In this document: positions 36,191-46,369 of the stretch, one piece after another
Position numbering within the stretch: position 1 is the first letter of the stretch
How the letters are laid out: each line of letters opens with the position of its first letter
DNA from: Polytrichum commune
Taxonomy: Eukaryota; Streptophyta; Polytrichopsida; Polytrichales; Polytrichaceae
Direction: 5' to 3'
Assembly (NCBI GenBank): GCA_950295325.1
Contig: OX485803.1
Location: 69,951,554-70,015,553 of the forward strand
Length of the DNA: 64,000 nucleotides
Made by a program: the position numbers and the translations under genes
Notes under the pieces: generated by a model
Databases searched by the model: none
What the model was told of the DNA's origin: nothing
The model's input: only the letters and a program-made list of their open reading frames with translations

Positions 36191-36766
36191 AATTCGGTAG
36201 TTTACGCATTTAGGGAATATGTGGGAAAGATGAACACATTTGGATATGCTTGGAGACATGGTGTCGCGTAGCTCATGGCATGGTGATTCTAGAATGCTCA
36301 AGATCACCTCAATCAGAGGTGTGAGCTAAGAGTTATGGCAATTTGAGTGGGGCGCTGTCCCAGGACAGCGCCCTGGTACAGCAGTGCCTGGGAGTGATTC
36401 CCGGGACTGCCAAGCTTCAAACAGGCATAACTTCCTCAATACTTGCCCGAATGGGGCAAGTGAGGAGTCCATCGGCATCTACGTGAAGTGTAGATGAAGA
36501 AAGAGTGGTTGGTTGTTAGCATCAGACATCATACAAGGAAGTTATGATGGTCTGAAGCTGCTGGGGGCTTCTAGGCCCAGCGGCTAAGGGAAAGTGTCCA
36601 CTTGGCCCCAACTCTTGGTAGAGAGACAAGAGGTTCCTTGACGGTGGGGTAGGGGCCCCGTGTGGAGTCCTAGAGGCTTATATGGGTGAGGTGGTGTGGC
36701 CTCACCCACCCGAGGCCGAACGGCACGGCCTCCATTGGCATTGGCCTAATGTGAGGCCATAGTTGC
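36191..36766. other. GC-rich non-coding part of the CACTA element
   Basis: It contains a strong palindrome (GGGCGCTGTCCCAGGACAGCGCCC near 36351-36374) and no open frame. A related GC-rich piece follows the nested element at 37413-37680. Origin unknown. Confidence 0.4.
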
Positions 36767-37412
36767 CTATCGTAGACATGCTACTAACCGTGCAGCACCA
36801 CTTACTGTGCATATCACAATACTCCACCATGCCACTTACCGTGTACTTATAATCTCGGCCGTCAAATTATATCACATGCAATCTCAACCGTCTGATGTCT
36901 CTCAAACTCAATCATGACCGCGCCAATGACCTAAAACATCACTGTCAACTCACACTCATCATGGAGTTTCCTTCAGTCGAATCACATAGCAAGGTGTAGA
37001 TGTAGCAATTTGATGAAGATGAAAAGAGCAGACCTTGCCATGGCCAAAAAAGAAGCAAAAATTTCAACAACAACTTGAGAAGAAAATGGCTATACAAGTC
37101 AAAAGGACAATATCAAAACCTCATCAATTTCCTATGCCTCCAAAGAAGAGGGCAACATTTGTAGCTCCTTTAGTGAAACCTAACATGCACGGTTAGTGAA
37201 TGGCACATTGATCACACATTGATACATATAGTTGTGAACTTGATTGTAGAAAGGTTACAACTTTTCAAATACAATTGTCATTTCATTTTACCACAATACT
37301 CTCATCTCATTTACTAATTACAAATTTTAAAAAAATTAAAAAAGATTTAACCCACCTTGTGGAAAACCATTTGAAACCCAAATATGCACGGTTAGTAGCA
37401 TGTCTACGATAG
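36767..37412. mobile_element. 646-bp non-autonomous DNA transposon nested in the CACTA element
   Basis: The ends are perfect 28-bp inverted repeats beginning CTATCGTAGACATGCTACTA and continuing ACCGTGCA. TTACCGTG/CACGGTTAGT motifs recur just inside. The interior is AT-rich and non-coding. The flanks CATAGTTGC and TATGGTTCG are only partly alike, so the target duplication and superfamily are uncertain. Confidence 0.7.
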
Positions 37413-37679
37413 TATGGTTCGGGTTGTTGTAGTGTTGCTCCGGCAACGCGATGATCAACATAAGATTGGACTTCTATGGATGGAAGTCCACATCTAAGGA
37501 TTGGTTACCGATTAAAGGGGTGAGTCCCGAAAGCAAAGTAGGAGGGTTGGGTCCCCTCCTATGAACTATAAGGTCCGGGGTGAGAGGAGCTAACCCCGGA
37601 TGGCGGTATGCGAATGGTTAGCGCTCGTAACCTTTGCTAGGAAATAAAAATTGGCAAGATGGTCAAGGAGGGCTAGCAA

Positions 37680-38442
37680 GGGTTGCGACACATGGACTAC
37701 ATAATATCATTCAAGTTATTTATATTTATCTGCTCAATTTGTGTGCTCAATTTCTTACTTGGCTCAGTCATGTAACGCATGACTTGAATGTGTCGTCATT
37801 GCTTGGAATGTGCCCAGAAATGTGACTGACATTCAGAATTGCATGTAATATGAATCTAATTCAATACAGTTACAACAACGCACAAAGAACTACGCAATGT
37901 GACTCTCCATCTACGCGAATATCACTCCATCATATCACATTGTGCATCACATATTACTAAGAATATGACTATAGAACGTCATATAATAATGTCATCCCCG
38001 TAGAAAATGCGACTAATACCCCAAAAAACATGCCTACAAGTAGTAAAAAACTAGCAGTCACATTCCACATGGCCTGCCACGTCGGCAAAATTATGACACA
38101 TGCAAGTCATATTACACGTCAGCAGAAAACATGACTACATGGAGTCACATGCCACGTCGGATTGGTATTTTTTCTGCCCGGGCAGGTCAAAAAAGGGCAC
38201 AGACTCCAAGGCTAGTCAAGGTATGCCCCACGTGCTGTGGGGATCGTAGAATCTGTCATTTTATACGCCCCCACAATCGTATATATTCATATGACTCATG
38301 TTCGAAGCGACTCGTCAGTAATGACTAGACCCAGTCACCGCGCGCGTCATCTTCATTCGGAGCCTCGTCAGTCATATTCTGGGATTTTATGACTTAAGGC
38401 AGTCATAAATTGCAGTCACAAAATACCCAATCTGTTGTAGTG
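37680..38442. repeat. Right subterminal region of the CACTA element
   Basis: Many AGTCAT, TATGACT and GTCACAT motifs in both orientations, ending in the terminal repeat at 38414-38442. No coding. Confidence 0.6.
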
Positions 38443-38996
38443 GGTGAGGGGTTTGGAGAGCAAGTTGTCTTTTCGCCTGAGGGTGTGGATTTATGACTGG
38501 AACTTCAACCGCAACATCACATGATCGGAGCATTTGTGTCTATGACAACAACATGACAAAATGATATAAAAATCCCTAGGATGAAGAAACAATTGCAAAA
38601 ATGCATTCAAATGGAAAATGAATTACCTTAGGACATGGTGACGATACTTCGGCGAAGTCTGCATTAGCATCTGGAACATGTTGTCGACGAGGTGGAGTGG
38701 GAACATGATTCTTGGCATGTATATGCAATGGGAAATGTTGTTAGGATATATGGAGGTTATTGCATGCAAGAAGGACATTATGTGAAGCAGGAGCCCACGA
38801 GCGATGGCCTGTGGGGAAGTTGAACAAATGTAGCAAAAATGGAATATAGCCCAACGAGTCAGAAATATTAAACCCTAATAATAAATAGAAGGACCGTAAA
38901 CGCAACTAACTAAGTCCAAGTGGTCTAACACAATCGTCACATCAACAATATGCTTGCCACGGGGGAACGCCTGCGGGACGATGACAAACAAATACC

Positions 38997-39774
38997 CAGG
39001 GTTGTCTATCCCGCCGTTATGACGGTGTCGTGCCGTCATGACGTGTCGTGTCGTGACGGACCCCTCCGTCACGACACAATAGGGTCCACGTAGGGTCAAC
39101 ATAGGGGGAACGGAGTAGGGTGGGTAAAATACTTACCTTCTTGCCAAGGTGGCGTCCTATGTGGCAGAAAACGCCGACATGGACGTGGATATGCCTAGCG
39201 CCAGGTAAACCATTTTGCCATTCTGTTTACCATTTTGTTAAAATCAAAGTAGTAAAAAACGACTAAGGAGGGTGTGGGGCGGACGGGGCGGACGGGGGGG
39301 AACGTGGGGCGGGAACAGGGGCGGACGGGGGGGAACGCGGGTGGGAACGGAGCGGACGGGGGGGAACGCGGGGGCGGACAGGTGGGAACGCGGGGGCGGA
39401 CGGGTTGGGAACAGGGCGGGGAACGGGAGCGGAGGGGGGGGGGGACGGGGGGGGGACGGGGGCGGACGGAGGGGGGCGGACCGGGTGTGGGAACGGGTGG
39501 GAACAGGGTTGGGGACGGGGGCGGACGGGGGTTGGATCGGGGGCTAGTAAATTTTTCCCCACTTTACCTCTACTTTGCTGACATGTCATCACACGTGGAC
39601 ATCTTACATCCTACGTATCCAAAATGGGGTAATGTAATTACACACAAAATTCGGTAAAATTCAAGTCCGTCAGGATAAAGACAGCATCCGGCATAATGTC
39701 GTGACGGATACGTGTCGTGACGGCACGACATTATGCCGAGATTAGCCTCCGTCACGACACAATAGACAACCCTG
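38997..39774. mobile_element. hAT-type MITE with G-rich core, 778 bp
   Basis: It begins CAGGGTTGTCTAT and ends with the inverted copy ATAGACAACCCTG; the exact 8-bp repeat CAAATACC flanks it (38989-38996 and 39775-39782). This is a hAT signature. GTCGTGACGG or its complement occurs repeatedly near both ends, probably as transposase-binding sites. The core (39270-39545) is an irregular GGGCGGACGGGGGGGAACG-type minisatellite. Confidence 0.9.
39270..39545 (+). repeat. G-rich minisatellite inside the MITE
   Basis: Variant units of GGGCGGACGGGGGGGAACGC run for about 275 bases on a strand with almost no T. The many runs of three or more G could fold into G-quadruplexes. The long open frames here are by-products of base composition. 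Confidence 0.85.
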
Positions 39775-40028
39775 CAAATACCCAGTGTCGCAAAGTATTA
39801 GACTTGCATGACATATATTCAAGTTTAGATATTTGTGTCAATACAACAACCTTACATGAGCAACAACAACAAAGCCAAAACACATTTCAAGCGAAGTGCT
39901 CAGCCAATACAGTTTGAGTTCCACATAAGTCCAATAAAAAATACAGCTTGAAGAAATGTACACTATGGCAAGACTCCATTTGCATGTCTACATAGACATC
40001 TGCACCACTGGAATCCTATGGTCCTAAG

Positions 40029-40773
40029 TCAGCATTCTATGTCTAGCCAACGCATGCTTAAATACATTTGTGAATTTGGTAACTCTAGATTGAAGGGTCC
40101 TTGGCCTAATGAATAAGGGTTGCTCCCCACAAAATCCGGGACATAATGTTGAGAATTCAAGAGATTCTGCAGGTAATTATGGAGAGTATCCAAGCTCTGG
40201 TTTGAAAAAAAAAGGGGGGGGGGGATTAATGTAGCTCCCTGGAGGATTCGGGATGCATTTGTAAAGGGAGTCATCAACAAGTGATGTAATTCTATGAGTG
40301 GGTTGCTTCGAATGCGGCACTGGATGCATTCGGCTCCACTCAAAAAATGCGCACATGTCCTTCATGAAGCTTGAATTAGCATTCATAGGACTAGGAAGAT
40401 TTTGTCCATTCTCATCGCCCAAAATGTGACACATCTCTTGCCCAAATACAAACTCAGGCTGCCTACAACCTTTGAAGAAGTGATGGACAAGTGGTTTGAA
40501 ATTCTTCAGAAGCTTCGACAACCAGACGACAACATGGAAGTTTGAAAGCACAAAGCGCGGAAAGCGTCCCAATTCTTTCCTAGGTATAATGACACTATGT
40601 GGGAGAAATAGTGGAGCCACCTCCTCACTTATCATGGGGCTATGTTGTGATTCAAGAGCCTTCCTAGTGTTGGCATTGTCGCACTTTGCTGACCTCACAA
40701 GAATCCCGTTAACATCCAACACTAACCATATCTTCTCTCTCCGATGATCAACCGTACTTGGAGAGGTAAGAAT
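40029..40773 (-). pseudogene. FCP1/HAD (CTD-phosphatase-like) domain exon
   Basis: After a CAG acceptor at 40774-40776 the frame reads REKIWLVLDVNGILVRSA (HAD motif I position), NFHVVVWLSKLLKNFKPLVH (motif II region), FVFGQEMCHILGDENGQNL, ITSLVDDSLYKCIPNPPGSY (motif IV-like VDDS) and, after a frameshift at an A/G homopolymer near 40205-40225, YVPDFVGSNPYSLGQGPF. This is the order found in FCP1/NIF-type protein phosphatases. In motif I the second Asp of DxD is Asn (DVN), which should impair phosphoryl transfer. It is preceded by disordered exons at 41101-42939. A second, more degenerate domain of this type lies on the opposite strand at 34800 in the CACTA element. Confidence 0.65.
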
Positions 40774-41100
40774 CTGGTGATGACAAAATTGAAAATCATT
40801 CTAAGGTTTATTCATTTAATGAAACAATAGTATGGGTAGATATGAGTAATGCATATGTAAGATGGAAAAGTAATGACACATTCAATTTGTTTTGCGAATT
40901 CTGACAGAATATCATACCGTAGAAGGCACTTCATCCTCTTTCAAATGACCTGTGACCACATCCACACACAGTTTCTAGAGTACCATGTGGTCAAACTCAA
41001 GCTCTCCCACGGGTAGAAGTACAAACAAAATGATTGGAGTGACAATTGAAAAGCTTGAACCAGTGGCCCCACGGGCGTTCACCCGTGGGACCAACATCTT

Positions 41101-42939
41101 TCACATTACACAATATAGTATATTTTGAGTTTGGGGGCCAGGAGGATTTGCCGCATGCTTGAGGCGGACATGAGAGCTTGTTGGAGAACCATGAGGGCTT
41201 GAGGACTCAGCAACTCCAACATGAACTTCACGGCTTGGAGATTCTTGTACACCACTAATGTCAATTATCTCCAAGGTAGAATCCACAACACTCTGAGCTT
41301 GCGCAACCGTTGATCCCTGAAATTGATCTTGTCATTGACGTTATCTTGGAGCTTCAAAGGTTTTCCATCTCTTTCGCATTTTCTATAATGAAGCGGCATG
41401 AAGAATATGTTTCACCTTAATTGCTTCAAAAAATGCTGGAGTAGATAGATAAACAAACATCTTGTGATAATCATATGATTTGTACATGTGCGCCATGTTC
41501 AATCACACATTCTCAGGAACCTCCGATAAATATTTGTCCACAAATGGAGCAACATACACCTTGTCCTTCTCATCTGATTCTTTTCCCTTGTCCTTGTCCG
41601 ATGCATTCGGTGGAGGTCTTCTAGCAAAAACCAGGTGTGGATCACCAACGAAGTTGAATTTCATCATGTTATACCTAGGTTTACCGTAGTCTTCATACTC
41701 CGAATTGTTTGTCATATAGTCGGCAAACGTTCCCCGAACCCGATATGGAACCCGGTTTTTTACCTTCACCCTCACATTTAATTCCACGCGTCTCTCAGGC
41801 ACATCATCATCACTGTCCAAGCAAATGACTTCGGTCCGAATGACCACCTTTGCCTCTTTGGACGGTGACGCGGCTGCAGGCTCCTCCTCCACCACAACTG
41901 CAGTGGGCTCCACATTTGGTTGCCTTTGTCCTAGAACCTCGAGAACGGCAACAACAACCTCCTCCATAGGTGATAACACGTTCAAATCAACTCGTCCCCC
42001 CTCCGCATGCACAAAATCGGACCTCTCCACCTTTGCCGGAAGAACTTCCAAATTTTGAGACTGAGTATCAATAAGAGGGACATCGCCTACATTGTCATCC
42101 TCAACTCTAAGAACTTCACCAGACTCACCCTCGACATCTTGACTAGTAGGTGCGATATCCTCCAAAGAACGAAAAACCTCTCCACCCCTAGCAGGTCTGT
42201 GGGATTTTCTTCCCTTTCGAGTAGCCTTTACTTTCTTCCGAGCAGTTGGTTTTGATGTAAACCTTGTAGTAGGCAAACCCTCTTGTGGGGCCTCTTGTGC
42301 TGACTCTGGTGTACCAGTTGGCCGTTGTTCCTCTTCATATTCTTCTTGTTCTTCGTTTGTTCTAGTTGTATTATAATGTCGAAACCCGCGCCCCGGTGTA
42401 GGTGGAAACCCAAATGTAAATTCTTTAGGGAGAAGGAGGCTTTAATCCAATTCTGGACCAACAACCTTATTTCCCCCATGTCCCTTCCCAATTCCCACGG
42501 GCGATCGCCCATGGGAGGGTCTTCCATCCCCCACATCCTCAATATCTCCCACAGACGATCGCCCGTGGGGGACATCTTCATCCTCCTCCCCTTCCTGACC
42601 AGACTCTTTTTAATCATGCAATGGATCACGAGGTGGCGTATGCTGCTCCTCATCCTCCTCCTCGTACTCTTGTCCACGAGGATCCTTGTGCTCATGTCCA
42701 TGATCCTCTTCCTCTTCCTCCTCCTCCTCCTATGTGTCATTGGCATGCCTCTTTTTCCTCTCGCGATCAATATCCGAGTCCACTTTGTTATCACCATCTT
42801 CATCTTCGATATTGTCGTCTGATACCTTCCCTTCTTCATATCACCTCTGTAGGCTCCAGTCAACAACCGCAAATATTTTCGCCTTGGAATTCTCAACAAC
42901 ATCCACATGCACAATATTGACAACCTTCATACCCAATGT
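41101..42939 (-). pseudogene. Disordered acidic/basic region upstream of the FCP1/HAD-like exon
   Basis: From a TTTTTGCAG acceptor (42940-42942) one frame reads KVVNIVHVDVVENSKAKIFA, then a long acidic stretch (runs of Glu/Asp with HGHEHKDPRG) broken by at least three stops, then a basic block (ARKKVKATRKGRKSHRPARG, a likely nuclear signal) and VICLDSDDDVP, which fits a SUMO-interaction motif. From 41503 down the same frame continues past a TGA into MAHMYKSYDYHKMFVYLSTP, and a Ser/Pro-rich part follows at 41101-41340. I do not know the family. A nuclear, scaffold-like role is an inference from composition. Confidence 0.45.
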
Positions 42940-43039
42940 CTGCAAAAATAAAATAAGGGCACTATATGAATGATGAAAACATACATATTGCCAAGGCAGT
43001 AATGGAAACCAAAAACTCAATAAATATTAAAGAAAAAAT

Positions 43040-44989
43040 GTTGTAAATACTAATATGTGTCACGATATGGATATTCTTTCTTCCACAAATATTCAAAAAA
43101 ATTGTGCCCTATAAACATGAAGGCTTCATGATGTCAATGTATGTCTGCATCCTCAACTCCCCCTTGAATATGTATCTTGACGACTTATTAAGATACGCCC
43201 TTTTCACTGAATATCTTCTATATTGTCCCGGGTCATGCATGTCTTACATCTTGCGACCTCCGCAAAGCCGCACAACAACCTCTAAGCTAAACCCGCCTTT
43301 ATTGGAGAAAATGCAAGTCGTAATCCTTAAAGCATTTTCTTTGAAGAAGCAATCACGGGATGCATTTTTTTCCTCATTGCAACCATGGTAGAAGGCTTCA
43401 CAAAATCTGATGTTGCTCGGGAGGTACTTCTTCAGATACTCCGAAACGACTGTCCACAATTGGGGGCTTCCAAAATACTGGGAAAATCTCGATGAAGACC
43501 TTGTAGAGTGCCATCAACAACCTTTTTATTTTTAAAGCCACTATCGACTCCCGCCTAGAGTCCCAAAAGAAATCTTGTGTCCATAAGAGTATGGGTTATT
43601 GGCCCGAAAGATTGGCCCACACCACTGCAATGATAAGTGTTATTGATGGACAATACTATATGATCCTCCGAGACTTTACTAACCGTAGTGACTAGTATAT
43701 TTCTGACGCCCTCCTTAAACCGTCCATGAATAGGCATTTTCCTCTTCGCGGGATTCAAAGCAGCAGCAAGGTAATCCACTTCCAACAAGTCCAGAAGTCG
43801 TTCTCTCTGTAATCGACCAAAATTATTCATCTGCTTCCATGTTTTCCATTTATTTTGGTCAATGGTCTTCTTCTGGTCATGTTGAACAAGATAAGGAGGG
43901 ATGGGGTTTAGACACTCTACCATTGCAATATATGTCTTGTTCTTCTTCTTCTTATTGAACGTCCACTCGCCAATAATTTTCAATGTATGCCAAGGGTGCT
44001 TTGCACCTTCTCTGGTGACTAGACATTGATCTGTTGCCATGTCAAACTCTACCTCTGTCAAGCCGCGAATGTGCTTCAAGTCGTTTTTCACAACGTTCCC
44101 GGGCTTATAACATTTTTTGTCCTTCATGAGACCGAGGGTCTTCGTGCCTATATACTCACCCCTCTAGAACTCTATGAATATTCGCTCCCACTTAATGTAT
44201 AGTTCATCATTCAACGCAGAGAAAACGTGCTCTATGGTGAAATTGGACTCCTTTCCCACACAAAAGGTCCACATGAAGCACATCAAGAAGTCCTGCAAAA
44301 TAGAAGTCAAAAAATGAATTGTGCATACAACGATATTTCCCCTTCCAAATTAAAGAGGTCATTCTCCGTCCGGTGACGCCTGTGGGTGTCACTGCAACTA
44401 GACTTTTATTGCACAAAGGATAAAAAATATTGGTTGGTTCAAATACATTAGTTGTTTCAAACATATTTGTGGATTCAAACAAATTAGTTGATTCAAACAT
44501 ATTTGTGGATTCAAACAAATCAGTTGATTCAAGCATATTTGTGAATTCAAACAAATCAGTTGATTCAAACATATTTGTTGCTTCAACATAATAGTTGATA
44601 CAAACATATTAGTTGATTCAAAAAGAAGGATTGGAAAATACCTTCCACTTCTTGAAAGCTTCTGAGTTGCTTGTTTTCTCTCGCATAGTTTGAGGTGGTC
44701 TTCCTCGTCTAATTCATATCTTCCTAGCATGCTGAATGCACTCCACCCATGATGGAAAGTGCTTTCTATATTCATTATCCAAGTTAAAAACGCCAGAAAA
44801 GAGGAACAAAAGGTCATCATTGCCTTCGAGAGCCCAAACCACATTACATGGCCATTTAGAAAAAAACTCCTTCACCTCTTCGGTGTTGTTAGGATCATTC
44901 ACGTACTTCAGGCATGCTACCAACGTGTGTTGTCTATGGACAATGTGAAATGATTTGTCTTTAACTTTATCACTCACACACAAATTCAC
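43040..44989 (-). pseudogene. Unrecognised conserved-looking multi-exon gene, broken
   Basis: Exon 1 (about 44989-44642) reads FHIVHRQHTLVACLKYVNDP, FFSKWPCNVVWALEGNDDLL and FPSWVECIQHARKI, a TGA, then RRGRPPQTMREKTSNSEAFK to an AAG/GTATTT donor. The intron 44293-44641 ends TTTTGCAG and keeps phase 0. Exon 2 (44292-43555) reads DFLMCFMWTFCVGKESNFTI, a TAG near 44166, YIGTKTLGLMKDKKCYKPGN, WKTWKQMNNFGRLQRERLLD and FGPITHTLMDTRFLLGL. A further part (43459-43040, other frame) has SEYLKKYLPSNIRFCEAFYH. The clean splice sites and matching frames show it was a real gene; the stops show it is now dead. It may be the 5' half of the same transcription unit as the FCP1/HAD-like exon. Confidence 0.5.
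44428..44622. repeat. 18-bp minisatellite inside an intron
   Basis: GATTCAAACATATTTGTG and GATTCAAACAAATCAGTT alternate for about ten units within the 349-bp intron of the minus-strand gene. The apparent FEST-repeat protein on the minus strand comes from this array. Confidence 0.75.
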
Positions 44990-44999
44990 TTAATTACTC

Positions 45000-46064
45000 A
45001 CACATACTCAGTCACTTAGCGAATCGGTGATTCAAGATTTTAAGCGCTCGTAAACTTAGAAATTGGAAACTTGGAATGCAAACTCGTAAACTTGGAAGAA
45101 TCGGAAACTCAGAAGTTGGAATGCAATCTGCGGTGACTGTGTGAGTTTGTTGAATTGCTCCACCCTAAACCACAACCTAAAATTAATCCAACGGCGATGA
45201 TGAGAATTGATGGCCCAAAATGAGCTAGGTTGCCAAGGTTCTTTAGTAAGTCGATATTTTGATTGATGACCTCAAGGCTCAAGCCAGCAAGGCAACGGTA
45301 ACTCCAATTATGCATAGTATTAATTTTTTTTCCTAAAAAGTATATGTCTGGTCGGTTGCCCATCATGAGAAATGCCTCTCAATCGGTAATTTGCCATGGA
45401 TACTCCTAAGATAGCTCGTCTAAATGCCGGCATTTTTTTTTTAATCGGTTCATTTTCAAAAACCTTGATTTTTCTTCCGAAACCCCTTCCTAAATATTTC
45501 TATTTCATTAGGAAATTCTCAAAATCAACCGGCTAGCTTGTAACCAACCGCCGGCACTCCCCATTCATTGCTCATAATGCATGGGAAGTCAATCCACTGA
45601 CAAGGGTGAGGAACCAGTAACCCTATAGATCAGAAGAGGAGCGCATCCAACGCTGACATAGTTAGAACTTCACCACGTCCGTGGTTGCTTTACCTTGTGC
45701 TCCCAAGAGATGAATGGCAGCATCTGAAGTTCTATTCTTTTCTCTGCAATTCTCTTGCACCCACTAGTAGTTGAGGAGCTTTTAACCTCTTGTTGCTGTC
45801 GATAGAGAGGGCTTGATGTGGTCTCCGTTATTCTGTTTTGTTCACAGAGCCACATCGAGAATTCCGACGACATATCAAGCTTGAAGGCTCGACGTATAGA
45901 GGTTGGCTGGTCTCCTGCGATGAATATGGACAGTGCGCAAAAGTTGGAGGAAACGGCACTTGTGGGCGCTCAAATTCCTCCAGTTATGCAACTCCAAAAG
46001 CCAGTATGTCGAACTATCTTTCCACTAGTCAAAAACCCCTGCAAGATGTGAAAGTTTTAATGAA
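45000..46064. other. Region between the minus-strand gene and the copia element
   Basis: 45400-45650 shares CAACCGGCTAG...CCGCCGGCACTCCCCA-type text with 59105-59160. From about 45818 to the copia insertion point the plus strand has overlapping open frames, such as AQKLEETALVGAQIPPVMQL, that may be an exon of the PGG-like gene at 51.8 kb, now separated from it by the copia element. Confidence 0.35.
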
Positions 46065-46069
46065 CTGTC

Positions 46070-46315
46070 TTTTGTAAACGAAACACACAGACTACACAAC
46101 CCATAGACAACTCACAATCTACTCACAGTAACAGTGTATACAAAGTGCATGTATTGCAGGAAAGAAAGGGCACATTACAGAGCTACAGTGCTACAATATA
46201 TAGTCTATCATTCTACTTGTTTAGTGACTGTCAATGTACTAATGTTTTCTAGAAGCTTCTACCATTAACTAATCGCTGTATACTAATTCTAGACTAATAA
46301 CTAACTAATCCAAAA
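46070..46315 (-). repeat. copia 3' LTR (left in the window)
   Basis: 246 bp, TTTTGTAAACG...AATCCAAAA on the plus strand; it lacks a 4-base insertion (TGTC) present in the other LTR. Confidence 0.9.
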
Positions 46316-46369
46316 CTCCCACTCATTGACAAGTCACTAACAATGAATTGATAGACCATGTCTCCCACT

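Larger units (their letters stand above)
27530..38442. mobile_element. CACTA (En/Spm) transposon, 10.9 kb, carrying SET and FCP1/HAD-like domains
   Basis: The left end CACTACAACAAATTGGGTAT (27530) and the right end (reverse complement CACTACAACAGATTGGGTAT, ending 38442) continue identically through TTTGTGACT, giving a 29-bp terminal repeat with one mismatch. AGTCATA/TATGACT motifs are dense just inside both ends and in several introns. Genes in order: Tnp2-type transposase (28155-31600, minus), SET-domain gene (32235-32758, minus), TNPA-position gene (32918-36190, plus). The flanking trinucleotides (ACA left, GGT right) do not match, so the usual 3-bp duplication is absent. Two smaller elements are nested at 28903-29022 and 36767-37412. 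Confidence 0.85.
38632..39880 (-). pseudogene. Unrecognised exon of the minus-strand 38.6-45 kb gene, split by a MITE
   Basis: On the minus strand the frame is open from about 39850 (YLNLNICHASLILCDTGYLF) across the MITE target site and, below the MITE, through VIVPQAFPRGKHIVDVTIVL and, past one stop near 38879, NISHCIYMPRIMFPLHLVDN to a GTAATT donor near 38631. The frame continues unchanged when the MITE and one copy of its target duplication are ignored, which supports it being real coding sequence. I do not recognise the domain. It lies downstream of the FCP1/HAD-like part and could be its last exon or a separate gene. Confidence 0.4.

Noticed and set aside
39263-39657. Long Pro/Arg/Gly-rich open frames on both strands
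   Set aside because: They arise from the G-rich minisatellite in the MITE; all six frames are low complexity.
42228-42923. Arg/Met-rich minus-strand ORF and Leu-rich plus-strand ORF
   Set aside because: Other-frame readings of the acidic coding region; the Glu/Asp-rich frame fits the neighbouring exons.
44207-44572. Protein with repeated FESTN units
   Set aside because: It is the 18-bp minisatellite of an intron whose borders and phase are clear.
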